Assembly (NCBI GenBank): GCA_031772625.1
Contig: CM062804.1
Location: 271,715,174 to 271,779,173, forward strand
Origin: Pinus tabuliformis
Lineage: Eukaryota; Streptophyta; Pinopsida; Pinales; Pinaceae
DNA length: 64,000 bases
Direction: 5' to 3'
Part shown: piece by piece, positions 44,535-55,675 of the stretch
Layout: the number at the start of each line of letters is the position of its first letter
How positions within the stretch are numbered: position 1 is the first letter of the stretch
Translations under genes and position numbers: made by a program
The notes under the pieces: model-generated
What the model saw: only the letters and a program-made list of their open reading frames with translations
Database searches by the model: none
Told to the model about the DNA's origin: nothing

Positions 44535-45411
44535 GCGATCTGATCACCGGACCCGATAACATTACAAACGATATTCCATAAATATTTCAAATCTGATATA
44601 AGCTGTTTGCGGGATTTTGCAGTGTTTTAACATAGTTTCCAAATACAAAGGGGAAACCCATGACACATGGGCAGTTGCGACATGTGATAAGCGATTAGAG
44701 GCAGACCTGATATGGAAATAGTTTGGATTTAAGGACTTTTGAAGTCCGAAAGACTGTGTTTTTGGTGGATTTTCATAGTTTAGAATTTATTTCTCTACAT
44801 GAACATAGAATCGCTACTCCAGGGATTTCAACGACCAGATGGACTCTTCCATTGCAGAACAGGTGGCCACCTCCCCTAAAAATGTTAATAATGATTATTT
44901 AATGCCCAGAAAGGGGATTCAAGTGGACAGAGGCTGGAAGCCAGAAAGTCCGAGAAGAGGAAATGAACAGTCATCGCAGATTGGCTTTAAAGCCATAGAC
45001 AGAGAACAAACAGAGCAAACGGTGCTGAGAGAGAGCAAAGACAGAGACAAAGAGTGATAAAGAGACTCTGTGTACTCAGAGAGGCTTGAGGGGTTCAAGC
45101 AAAACTCTTACTGTTGTATCTATTGTGTGTTGTGACTCAAATTAAGCTCACACTTTGTAAAACTCTGTTCTAAAGACATAATAGAGAGGCCACAACTAAA
45201 TGCTGGACCAGGAGATGCAGCCCAGGAGTTTTGGGTGAACTCCATATTAAACTCGCTGTGTTTATGTGTGTTGTCTATTATGCTTCTTTACTGCTTCATT
45301 TCCTATGTATTTCGCAATCTTATCGATCCATTGCACAAAATAACATAGGTATATCCATGCACATGAGTATGGAATACCTTAAACATTGTCTTAGATTTCA
45401 TTATCAGATCA
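44037..45411 (+). mobile_element. 5' LTR of chromovirus Gypsy D
   Basis: 1,375 bp from TGATCCAAAATGGATCC to TCAGATCA, repeated at 50,073-51,429. It contains a (CA)n tract followed by (TA)n at about 44,490-44,534, much longer than in the 3' copy. The ends resemble those of the Gypsy A LTR (TGATCC...GATCA). Confidence 0.95.
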
Positions 45412-45413
45412 AG

Positions 45414-45425
45414 TGGTATCAGAGC
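45414..45425 (+). promoter_or_regulatory. Primer binding site (initiator Met tRNA), Gypsy D
   Basis: TGGTATCAGAGC, a perfect match, two bases after the LTR. Confidence 0.92.
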
Positions 45426-45468
45426 TTTAGGTTTGCTAAGGTTAGACAAGCTTGTGCTGGATTGTTGA

Positions 45469-46680
45469 ATGCCAAATAGGTCAAAGCTAAAATTAGGAGA
45501 AGGAGAACTAGTTGAGACTAACCCAGAAATAGGAAAAGTCTATCCTAGGGGGAAAATGACAAAAGAAATTCCCTCAGAATCAGACTCTCAGTTCATGGAC
45601 AGTTCAATGACCATGAGAGCCATGGTAGAAGAGATGTATCGAGAATTTAAGAAAGATCGAGGTGAAGATACTTCAACCTCCAAACAAGACAAAGGAACAG
45701 AAGAACCTCTTCTAGATGGTCATTCTGAAGGTAGAGGGAAAGGAAAAGAGGCTCCTCTATCAACACCTCCTTCTAGCCCTTTGATTAAATTAGATGTAAA
45801 ATTTGATTTGCCAATATATGATGGAGAATTAAATGCAGAAAAGCTAGATAATTGGATTAGATAGATTGATGTATATTGCAGAGTGCAGAACATCGACTCA
45901 AAAAGGAGAAAGACTTAGCTGGCCAGCCTACGCCTTGGAGGAACTGCCCTAGTGTGGTGGGAAGGCAAGACCCAAGCTGATTTGCAGAAGCATGGTAAAA
46001 TTCTTTCTACCTGGAGTGAATTTGTTTCTGCCATTAAAAAACAATTATATCCACTAGCTTATATGCAACAAGCCATGATGAGTTGGCAAACTCTTTGCGA
46101 ATTAAAGGGGCAAAGTGTACAAAGCTATACCCAGGAATTTAGAAAAAGAGCTTTAATTCTAGGCATTTCTCTAGACTCACCTGAAACTTTGCTGAAGTAT
46201 ATAGGTGGTCTACACAACTATTTGACGCACACCATTCTCATGTTTAACCCTACTAGCATAGATGAGGTATCAGTTCAGGCTACACATCTGGAGGCTAGAG
46301 GCAAGAATGTGAACCCAAAGATTGGGGGATCATCAAAACCCACTGCAAGCAAAAACAAGGAAAAGAGGGAGCAGAAATGGATAGAGAGGAAGGCAAACGC
46401 TGTACAGAAAGACAAACCTTCATGCACTCACTGCAAGAAGGATGGACATGATGATGAACATTTCTGGTCTTTGCATCTGGAGCTGAAACCCAAGAAGTTC
46501 GAGGGCAAGAAGAAGAAGACTGCTGCTGCTATACAGAAGGATTTGGGGTCAGACTTAGGTGATGAAACAACAATCACAGCTACAGGTATAAAAGGTAAAA
46601 ATTCTAAAGCATCTACTAGTAATTCTGCACAATCTAATGATAATGAAGAAAATGAAAGGAAAAGACATGAGCTTTTTCAT
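45469..46680 (+). pseudogene. gag: Gypsy D gag with modified zinc knuckle
   Basis: ATG at 45,469 (MPNRSKLKLGEGELVETN). After an acidic, Lys-rich N-terminus (VKFDLPIYDGELNAEKLDNW) a TAG at 45,862 and a second TAG soon after interrupt the frame; both sit where Gln is plausible. From 45,952 the capsid core reads TWSEFVSAIKKQLYPLAYMQ and SVQSYTQEFRKRALILGISL. The knuckle CTHCKKDGHDDEHFW has Phe in place of the final Cys of CX2CX4HX4C. Gag passes without a stop into protease, as usual for chromoviruses. Confidence 0.85.
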
Positions 46681-47391
46681 ATTAGAGTTATTTCCAAGCA
46701 TCAAAAGATTTATACTTTATTTGATAGTGGTTCACAAGTAAACTTGATTTCTGAAGCAATTGTAAAGAAGTTGGGACTACTAACTACACTTCACAAGAAA
46801 CCATATCCATTAGGTTGGGTATGTGATAAAGCAAAGCTACAAGTGACTAGACAATATAAACTTAGGCTTGCTTTTGGGTCAACATTTGTAGATGAGGTTG
46901 AGTTTGAGTTAGACATAGTTCCCTTGGATATATGTGGAATTGTTTTAGGAAGTCCTTACTTGTATGATAGAAAAACCATTTTCTATAGAGCTGAAAATAA
47001 GTATCAACTCGTTAAAGATGGAATAGAATATATTGTAAAAGCTCATAAACTCAAGAATAATTATACTATCATAAACTTAGGGCAAATGAAAAGAATTGTA
47101 AATTCATGCAAGCAATTTTTACTGATGGTTGTAAAGGAAAAGAAACCCGATAAAACCAATGTATTTGAAGGCTGTGATGCTAAACAGAAAGTTGATTTAG
47201 AAAAAGTTGTTTCAGAATATGGTATCCTATTTCAAGAACCTAAAGGTCTGCCACCCAAAAGGGAAATTGTACATGATATTCATTTGCAGCAAGATGCTTC
47301 ATTGCTTAACATCAGAATCTATAGGTTATCCGCTTTAGATAATGCAGAGATCAAGAAGCAGGTACAGGAGCTGCTAGAAAAGGGTTCATAA
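46681..47391 (+). pseudogene. Gypsy D protease and pre-RT region
   Basis: In the same open frame as gag. IYTLFDSGSQVNLISEAIVK holds an intact retropepsin DSG site, followed by DIVPLDICGIVLGSPYLYDR (flap and hairpin region). The frame ends with [15 protein letters not shown] at 47,391, where a frameshift at the RT start leads to a stop. Confidence 0.85.
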
Positions 47392-48018
47392 GGCCAAGCA
47401 CATCACCATGCGGATCTCCAATCGTGTTGGTGAGAAAGAAATATGGTTCATGGAGGATGTGCATTGATTACAGAACACTGAATAAAATAACGATCAAGAA
47501 TCGTTATCCCCTTCCTCGCATTTTTGATCTATTGAATCAGTTGAAATAATCTGTTTACTTTTCCAAGCTGGACTTGTGTAGTGGCTACCATTAGGTCAGA
47601 GTAGTAGAACAAGATGCATGGAAGACTGCTTTCAAAATGAAGCAAAGGTTGTATGAATGGCTAGTTATGCCTTTTGGCTTAACTAATGCTCCTGCCACTT
47701 TCATGAGAGTTATGAATGATGTACTCAGGCCTTTTATTGATGATTTTGTAATTGTATATTTGGATGACATTCTTGTTTTCAGTAAAACTTGGGAAGAACA
47801 TTTGAAGCATGTAAAGCAGACTCTAGATGTTTTGAAAAAAGAAAATCTCTATGTTAAGTTATCAAAATGTGAATTTGGCAAAACATCTTTGAATTATTTG
47901 GGTCATATAGTAGGGGTGGTGAAGTGAAGATAGATCCCTCTAAAGTTGAAGTCATTGTAAACTGGCCTAAACCCAAATTTGTTACAGAAGTTAGGAGCTT
48001 CCTAGGGGTAGCACAATA
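47392..48018 (+). pseudogene. Gypsy D reverse transcriptase
   Basis: After the frameshift: [38 protein letters not shown], then TAA and TAG stops (the TAG in GYH-stop-VRV replaces a conserved Gln). From 47,637 an open frame gives [20 protein letters not shown], the intact YLDDILVFS and [10 protein letters not shown] one-base shift near 47,920 separates it from RNase H. Confidence 0.88.
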
Positions 48019-48530
48019 TTGGAGAAAGTTTTTGCTAACTTTTCCTTGATTGCAACTCCCTTACATGCTTTGAAAGGTTTGAACAAGGTGTTTCAGCGGG
48101 GAGGCAAACAACAGAAAGCCTTCGACACCTTGAAAGGAAAGATTAGTACAACACCAGTACTAGCATTGCTAGATCTTCAAAGACCATTTGAGATCAAAAC
48201 AGATGCCAGTGACTATGCCATGGGAGCAGTGTTGATGCAACATGGTAAACCCATATGTTATCACTCTGAGACATTTAATTCTGCAGTAGTTAATTATCCC
48301 ACATATGATAAAGAATTGTATGCATTAGTGTAGAGTGTGAAAAAGTGGAAACATTACCTATTGGGCAAAGAAACAGTTATACATACTGATCATCAACCAC
48401 TTCAATATTTACACTCACAAACTAAGTTGCAGCAATCAAGACACTATAGGTGGATGGGTTTTCTACAACAGTTTCATCTAGTCATCAGATATAAGAAAGG
48501 CATACACAATAAAGTTGCAGATATGTTGTC
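48019..48530 (+). pseudogene. Gypsy D RNase H
   Basis: FEIKTDASDYAMGAVLMQHG and YPTYDKELYALV, then a single TAG at 48,331 in the place of a conserved Gln. The same frame then continues with KKWKHYLLGKETVIHTDHQP. All catalytic Asp/Glu blocks are visible. Apart from the nonsense codon it looks functional. Confidence 0.88.
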
Positions 48531-49640
48531 TAGACCAATCATAAATGCATCTACTATACTTAAGCATAATTCAGTATTGCATGAAAGCTACATTGAACAA
48601 TATGCTCAAGATGTAGATTTTAAAGATGTATATGCAACTTTAAGTCATGGAAAACAAGTAGAAGAATTGGATTATCATGTTAAGGACCAACTCTTGTATC
48701 ATTTGGGAAAGCTATGCATTCCACAGACTGAAACAGTTAATATAATCCGAGAAGCACACACTTCTCTAATGTTAGGTCATTTTGGTGTAAGTAAAACAGT
48801 TGCACAGCTGCAAAGATTCTGCTATTGGCCAAGAATGCATGAAACAATTTCTAGATATATTAAAGGGTGTACCATGTGTGCTAAAAGCAAGCCCAACAAT
48901 AGAAAACTAGGCTTGTACACTCCACTTCTAGTTCCTTCTCATCGTTGGGAAAGTGTTTCCATGGACTTTGTTGGGGGACTGCCAAAATCTAGAAAAGGTC
49001 ATGACTATTTATATGTTAGTGTGGACAGGTTCAGCAAAATGTGTATTTTAATACCTTGCAACAAGCATATTACAACTGAACAAACAACAAAGTTGTTCTT
49101 TCAGCATGTTTGGGTGTATTTTGGATTACCCACTTCCATAGTATCTGATCGAGAATCTCCATTTGTTGGGAAGTTTTGGTCAAGTCTGTGGGAGTTGATG
49201 GACACCAAATTGAAGAAGAGCATAACCTTTCATCCACAGACAGATGGCCAAACATTGGTAGTCAACAAGACAATGATCCAGTTGCTCAGGGGCTATTGCA
49301 GCAAACATCCCAAGCTTTGGGATGAACATTTGTGTTATGTGCAACATTCTTACAACCGTGCTAAACATTCTTCTACACAAAGATCTCCTTTTGAGACTTG
49401 TTTTGGTTTTATACCAAGGTCTCCCTTGGATTTTGTCTTTAGTAAATACATGACAGTTGATGGACACAGTGATGTGGACAAAGCAACTAAGTTCATCGAA
49501 CAGATCCAAGAAATTCACTAGGTAGTGCAGGAACAACTGGAAAAGAGCCAAGCCAAGTACAAGGCAAAGCATGATAAGCATCAGATGGAGCATATCTTCC
49601 AAGTTGGTGATCAAGTCTAGCTGTATATCAGCAAGGACAG
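48531..49640 (+). pseudogene. Gypsy D integrase
   Basis: Long open frame to a TAG at 49,519. The HHCC finger is complete (GHFGVSKT...CTMC). The core has MDFVGGLPKSRKGHDY (Asp) and IVSDRESPFVGKF (Asp), but HPQTDGQTLVVNKTM has Leu where the third catalytic residue Glu is expected, so the enzyme should be dead. The C-terminal QAKYKAKHDKHQ and FQVGDQV lead to another TAG in place of a conserved Trp. Confidence 0.9.
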
Positions 49641-50028
49641 AATGCAAGGTGAAGGAAAGAAGTTGAAGCCAATAAGGTATGGGCCTTTCAAGATACTTGA
49701 GAAAATTGGTGAGAATGTTTTTCGCCTTGATTTGCCAGCGTATATGCACATCTATTCAGTGGTACATGCAGACAATTTAAGACTGTTTGAACCTTCATTG
49801 ATTGTAGATCCCGAAGAGCAAAGTCAATTGCCTTCCATTGATGATCTGTTGCCTGAATATCTCAATGAGTTGCAGGAAGATACAATTCTGGACAGGAAGG
49901 TGAGAACTATGCGCAGAGGGGATATTGAGTACCTCAAAATTGGACTCAAATGTTCAAAACCGAGCAGTGCAAAATGGATAGAAATTGGGCAAGTGAGGAA
50001 GCTGTATCCTTACTTGATTGATGCTTAA
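49641..50028 (+). pseudogene. Gypsy D integrase tail with chromodomain
   Basis: Open frame with KPIRYGPFKILEKIGENVFR (GPY/F module), VVHADNLRLFEPS, then ILDRKVRTMRRGDIEYLKIG and SSAKWIEIGQVRKLYPYL. The last part matches a chromodomain in position and pattern (basic strand, YL, ATW-like AKW). Chromodomains of this type steer integration toward marked heterochromatin. It ends at TAA 50,026. Confidence 0.75.
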
Positions 50029-50072
50029 AAACCAACTTTTGGTGGTCCAAAAGCTTTTTCAGTGGGAAGGCG

Positions 50073-51429
50073 TGATCCAAAATGGATCCAAGAACTCTCT
50101 AAGTCTTCAAAATCACTTAAAATATCAAAACAATCACATGAGAAAACCTTCATAAAACAATGGAAACTCTACCGGGACCCAAAAACACCAAGAAAACAAT
50201 GGAAAACAGGCTTATCGATGGTCAAAGGAGTGATGCACAGTAGCCGTCAGATCTGGCCGATCAACGGTCCAGATCTGGTCGGCAAATCGCAATCGGCAGT
50301 GGCGAGTGAAGGCTATCGGCGGAGACCACACGGGATACGCTACAACGATCAGCAGGGTCAACGAGGACCGTCGATCAAGCGAGCAGATTGACGGCCCATG
50401 TTGCATCGCAACATCGCGTCGACAAACCACAATAGGGTGATCACCAAATGGCCTAGGGTTATTGCGATATGTGATTGCTATCAATCACATCGCGGTATCG
50501 CAATCGACAAACACAATGGAGCGGGCACACACACACACACACATATATATATGCGATCCGATCGCCGGACCCGATAGCATTACAAATGATATTCCATAAA
50601 TATTTCAAATCTGATATAAGTCGTTTACGGGATTTTGCAGTGTTTTAATGTAGTTTCCAAATACAAAGGGGAAAACCATGACACATGGGCAGTCGTGACA
50701 TGCGATAAGCGATTAGAGGCGGAATCGATATGAAAATAGTTCAGATTTATGGACTTTTGAAGTCCGAAAGACTGTGTTTTTGGCGGATTTTCATAGTTTA
50801 GAATGTATTTCTCTACGTGAACAGAGAATGGCTACTCCAGGGACTTCAACGGCCAGATGGACTCTTTCGTTGCAGAACAGGTGGCCACCTCCCCTAAAAA
50901 CGTTAGCAATGATTATTTAACGCCCAGAAGGGGGATTTGAGTGAACAGAGGCTGGGAGCCAAAAAGCCCGAGAAGAGGAAATGAACAGTCAGCGCAGATT
51001 GGCTTTAAAGCCACATATAGAAAACAAACAGAGCAAGCGGTGCTGAGAGAGAGCAAAAACAAAGACAAAGAGTGATAAAGAGAGTCTATATACTCAGAGA
51101 GGCTTGAGGGGTTCAAGCAAAACTCTTACTGTTGTATCTGTTGTGTGTTGAGACTCAAATTGAGTTCACACTTTGTAAACCTCTGTTATGAAGACATAAT
51201 AGAGAGGCCACCACTGAAGGCTGGACCAGGAGATGTAGCCCAGGAGTTTTGGGTGAACTCCATATTAAACTTGTTGTGTTTATGTGTGTTGTCTATTATG
51301 CTTTTTCACTGCTTCATTGCCTGTGTATTTCGCAATCTTATCGATCCATTTCACAAAATAACATAGACATATCCATGCACATGAGTCTGTAATACCTTAA
51401 AGATTGTCTTAGATCTCATTATCAGATCA
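50073..51429 (+). mobile_element. 3' LTR of Gypsy D
   Basis: 1,357 bp, the same ends as the 5' LTR, preceded by a purine tract (AGTGGGAAGGCG) and followed by TCAAA. The CA/TA tract at about 50,525-50,551 is short. Confidence 0.95.
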
Positions 51430-52690
51430 TCAAATATGAGCTTACTGCCATCGGCGTGTCTACCTCAGATGGAGATATGGTAAGGATTGCCTTGAAAGGG
51501 TTCACCAAGGATTGGAAGCCCTTCATCAAAGGGATCATTACTAGGGAGAAGCTACTAGACTGGGATAGGCTATGGGATGACTTCATTCAGGAAGAGTTGC
51601 GAGACGAGGATCTTCATCCAACGAAGAAGGCTTTAGATGATGAGATGGCACTTGCAGCGTGAATGAAGGGTAAGCAAAAGAAGTACTTGAGTAAAGTCAA
51701 GTGTTTCAACTGTGGTGAGATGGGTCATTATTCATCGAGATGTCCAATGAAGAAGAAGGGAGATGATGAGAAGAGGAAAGGAAAGCAGGCCACCAGTGTT
51801 GCCACTTTAGCTGAGATAGATGATCTCTCCAGGAGATTGGAAGAGGAGGACTTTGCTATGATTTCTCATTTCTCACAGGGTACTGTTAATGAGGATGGAT
51901 GGTACGTGGACAGTGGTGCGACGAAACATATAATAGGGTCACAGGAGGTTTTTGAGACTCTAGCTAAATGGGACTCAAAGTTGCACATGGTGTTGGGCGA
52001 GAGGAGTTAGTTGGAGATCCGAGGATTGAGCGTTGTCCCATTCAGGTTGGAGACATGACATGTAATGCGGGTCCAGGATGTACTGTTTGTACTAGGACTC
52101 AGATATAGTGTAATTTCTGTCTCTATGATCGAGAGGAAAGGGTTTGAGGTCTTGTTCCAGGATGGGAAGGCAAGGCTTAGGCCTAGAGGCTCGAAGTCTG
52201 ATGGGATTATACTCAAAGTTAGATACCATAGTCTTTACAGGTTGACGGGAAAGCTTGTGGATCATGGAAAGAAACAGGTGCAAGTTCTAGAGAAGCAGGA
52301 GTGGGTGCAGGCTTCAAAGGAGCAGGTATAGGTTCTCGAGAAGAAGGTACACTTTCCCTAGAAAGTCCAGGTTCCTGAGATTTAGAGGGAGTCTAGTTCG
52401 AGAGGGAGCTTACAGATTCAGAGGAAGACTCTACAACCCAAGAAGAGCGCGTGGTCAGTGGGAAGCAAGGGTGCTCCTACAACTACCTAGAAGGAATCAT
52501 GGAAAGAGTGGAAGATGTTACAGGATAAGAAGAAAAAGTAGGGTGCTTCCAACAGTGACAACGAGACTTCTATGAAGGGCGTAGTTCACCGTATAGGGAT
52601 CGCTGTGATTATGAGCGCCAGGTGTTGGGGAAGTGTTGCAAGTAGTGATGATGACGACGAGATAATTCCTAGTCTTGGAAGTACTTCCCT
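51430..52690 (+). pseudogene. gag: Complex F unit 2: gag C-terminus, zinc knuckle and protease
   Basis: Resumes exactly after Gypsy D. KGFTKDWKPFIKGIITREKL, WDRLWDDFIQEELRDEDL, one TGA at 51,660, then MKGKQKKYLSKVKCFNCGEM with an intact knuckle CFNCGEMGHYSSRC and EDGWYVDSGATKHIIGSQEV (intact protease DSG). The frame fails after LGERS (TAG at 52,008). A Gln/Glu/Lys-rich repetitive tail (KKQVQVLEKQEWVQASKEQ) leads to the polypurine tract CTAAGAGGGAG and LTR 3. As in unit 1 there is no integrase, RT or RNase H. Confidence 0.83.
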
Positions 52691-52703
52691 CTCTAAGAGG
52701 GAG

Positions 52704-53438
52704 TGTTGATTTGTGTAGCTTGGGAGGTACTCCAAGCCCTAGGGTTCAGGGTTTGGAGGGTAAAGCACCACAAGGGTCACTTGTGGGCTTAGAACACAAG
52801 GATGGGGTTTTGCACCTAATTGTTTTTGGGACGATTCCCGAGGCACATTTCTACATGTGATGGCATGAGACAATAGAGGGCGGAAAGAAGAATCCAATGC
52901 TTCGAGAATTGAAAATTCCAAGTTATAGAAGTGGAGAAATGAATTTTTGAAGTTGACAATTAATTATTGGTTTTGAAGTCATGTAGGCTTGATGTAAATT
53001 ACTTCAATAGATGTGTTTCTTCATCTATTTGTTGGAGCCCCTTTGTTTGGTACAAATAAAGAATGAGATGAATTGTTTTAGATCATCCAAGTGAGTGACA
53101 TTCCTCCAAGAGATAGCTTTGAAATCGGATGCCCTAGTCGTAACAATAAAGGGTCAAGGAACAACGCGGGACAAGTATGTATTGGAGGCCCAGAGCTGTG
53201 TGGGAGTGCGGATTTGGTTGAGGGACTGTTTTAGGGTCAAAAAAGATCTGTGAAGGTTGTTTCAAGGGTCGAGGTGTTGGGCAGATAGGCCGAGGAGCAA
53301 GAGGGACATTATAGTGTTGTCATGGAGATTGTTTAGGCACATTTTGGAGGAGGCCACAACTATAACAAGCTGCTATGCTAGACCGCAGGCCATAGCAAGT
53401 AGCTGGAGGTGGTTTAAGTGCTGCGTTAAGGTGGACAA
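52704..53438 (+). mobile_element. LTR 3 of complex F, truncated
   Basis: The first 735 bp of the F LTR (TGTTGATTTGTGTAGC to AAGGTGGACAA). It then breaks into A2 gag DNA. The right half of the LTR and part of A2 were lost together. Confidence 0.85.
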
Positions 53439-53645
53439 AGTTATCCGAAGGATCTAGGCAAAGTTATCCATCATCACGTTCCTATATCAGTTGGGGGCTT
53501 CCTCGAGCAATATTTTGAAAGGATCTCCTGCGCTCTCGTCTTTCTTTTCTTTCGCGATGGGAGGCTGTCGGGGTTTGCGAGGCTAGTCTTGCAAAGGTTT
53601 AGTTCAAGACCTAACTCCTTATACCCTGACCTTGTTGGGGACATG
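53439..53645 (-). pseudogene. gag: A2 gag start, truncated
   Basis: The minus strand from about 53,645 reads ATG with MSPTR-type sequence as in A1 (CATGTCCCCAACAAGGTC, then GGTATAAGGAGTTAGG) and on to AACGTGATGATGGATAAC, matching A1 20,291-20,505 with frameshifts. It stops at the complex F junction. At the junction CAAAGTTATCC occurs twice (about 53,436 and 53,459). Confidence 0.75.
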
Positions 53646-53668
53646 CAAAGAGAAACAAAGAAAGAGTA

Positions 53669-53684
53669 GATCGCTTTGATACCA
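53669..53684 (-). promoter_or_regulatory. Primer binding site of A2
   Basis: The minus strand reads TGGTATCAAAGCGATC next to the 5' LTR end, one change from the initiator-Met site. Confidence 0.8.
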
Positions 53685-53685
53685 C

Positions 53686-54296
53686 TGATTCAGACTTATG
53701 CAGGAACACAAAATAATAAAAATATAAACATAAACGCAGAGATGCAACATAAATAAAACTTCATTTCATTAAATATCAAAGAACTAAAATGTGCTTACAT
53801 ACATAATGGAAATAAACTAGCTTGGGCGATGGTAGCTTATCTCTTAGAAGAGATGTGACAGATACATGCCTTTGAACTATGTTACAATGAGGTTCAAGGG
53901 CTTTTTTATTATTGAACAACAAAGTAAATCCATAAACAACCAAAACCCTAACCACAGGAGATGAAATGCCAAGATTTTGTGGACCCCGTTGGGGTTAGCT
54001 CGACAGCCAACTTCTTGGGGTCGTAACTTGGTCATATGATCTCCGTTTGGCGCATATGATACCTCGTTGGAAATATCTCTCTGAGTACTACAAGATTTGT
54101 CGCAGACCCCTGTATATGGCTACGAGCTTGCTATAGACCTTAAAAACCGTTGTTTAGGGGGTAAAAACAACTTCGGAAGTTCATGACCTGAAAAAATGCT
54201 AAAAATAGTAAATGCTGCTATAATCAAGGAAACAAACGAAATCAATTGGAGGTCTAGGTGGAATAGGCGGGTGGCCACCAATATCCACCTGGATCA
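53686..54296 (-). mobile_element. 5' LTR of outer Gypsy element A2
   Basis: 611 bp, the reverse-complement Gypsy A LTR (plus strand TGATTCAG to CTGGATCA). The PBS and gag start lie on its left, so it is the 5' LTR of a minus-strand element whose 3' LTR is 13,267-13,878. The shared derived start TGATTCAGACTTATGCAGG in both supports their pairing. Confidence 0.85.
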
Positions 54297-55480
54297 TCGT
54301 GTGTTTATACATATGACTCACATAACTTGGTACTGAAACAAGACAACACATGTTTGACACCACATCACAGTTACCTTTCATTGTTACTCTAAAAGTGTTT
54401 ACATTACGCTTGGGGGTGCTTCATGTTGGGGTACATAGTGTATCACCCTTGGTTGTATTGTGATGGACATATACATTGGAGTTAGTGTACTTATTGATTG
54501 CTTTTCCTTATCTTGGTGTGTTTGACATTTTTTCTAGAAATGTTGTAGACCTATTGAGCTTGAAGTTTTCTTTATGTAGCCAATATATGGAGGGTGATTG
54601 CTTGCTTTGGAGGATGAATTACCTTGGAGGAGGAGCATTGGGCATCATGGAGGAGGGTGTTGACCCCTATATGGCATGGGGATAGTTGGTTACCTGCACA
54701 AAGGTTTGTACTTGACTTGACGACGCTTGGGTTAAGGAGTGATATTGTAGGTTAAGTGGACTGAGAGGTACATTTGGATTATAGGGAGCATTGGAGCAGT
54801 TGGGGACTTTTGAGGAGGACTATTAGACATTGCTTGAGGAGAATTCAACTTTGGAGCCCTGCTTGTTGGATGTGCATTCCTTGGATCTTGACATGTGTCA
54901 CATAGAGTTGGAGTGATCTAGATGTGGCCTTATCTTGTGTAGAGTTAGGTTGCTTGTAATAGACTAAGTCCACTTTGTCTTGTAGGCCTCGCTCCTCCTT
55001 ATAATCTTCTTCATGTGTATTTTCTATCTTTCTCTCTCTGTCTTTGACACTAGTGTCACAAAGTAATTTCAAGGGAAATAACAGGGTTAGAGTTTCACCC
55101 TAAGGAGAAAAAGAAGAATAGGCTTTGGGATAAGCCCGAAAGGTGTAAATGAAGCATTTTATATTGCATCTCTTGTGGGAGAAAAAAGACTAGGGTTTGT
55201 TAGCATGTGGAAGCCCTGATGGTACTTGTTATGTTTGTTGTGGCAAAGGGGAGGAGGAGATATCTTGTACACTTGTGGGACACAAGTGTAGGTGCCAAGG
55301 AGGACTTGCTAGTGGTGATGATAACTTGTTGAGGATCTTTGGTGGAGTGACCAAATTTGATTATGAGTTATTCCTAGCTTGAAGGTGGCAGTGACTAAGG
55401 TTTTCTTATGGTTTTCCTAAATATTGTTTGGAGAGCTTCGCTTGTACTAGTTTTGTGATAAAACTATGGTATGCACTTGT
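54297..55480. other. Unassigned DNA
   Basis: No gene recognised. Short plus-strand frames at 54,476-54,685 and 55,197-55,382 (the latter Cys-rich: CYVCCGKGEEEISC) have no family I know and no supporting context. Confidence 0.4.
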
Positions 55481-55483
55481 ACT

Positions 55484-55502
55484 TTATATATATATATATA
55501 TA
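55484..55502. repeat. (TA)n microsatellite
   Basis: Uninterrupted TA repeat. Confidence 0.9.
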
Positions 55503-55675
55503 TTGTTGTCTTTATATATATCTATATTGCTGTCTAAATGTGGTGTACTTGCAGATTTGATTGTATTGTATGTTACTTTCTTGATCAGGTAGATTCTAAC
55601 ACTACTTGTTCTTAACAATGTAAACTATCAAACGAGAACTGTACCAAGTACCCAATTTTTTAAGGTAGCAAAAAA

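Noticed and set aside
55197..55382. Cys-rich 61-codon frame as a small secreted peptide
   Set aside because: No signal peptide, no known cysteine spacing and no supporting context.
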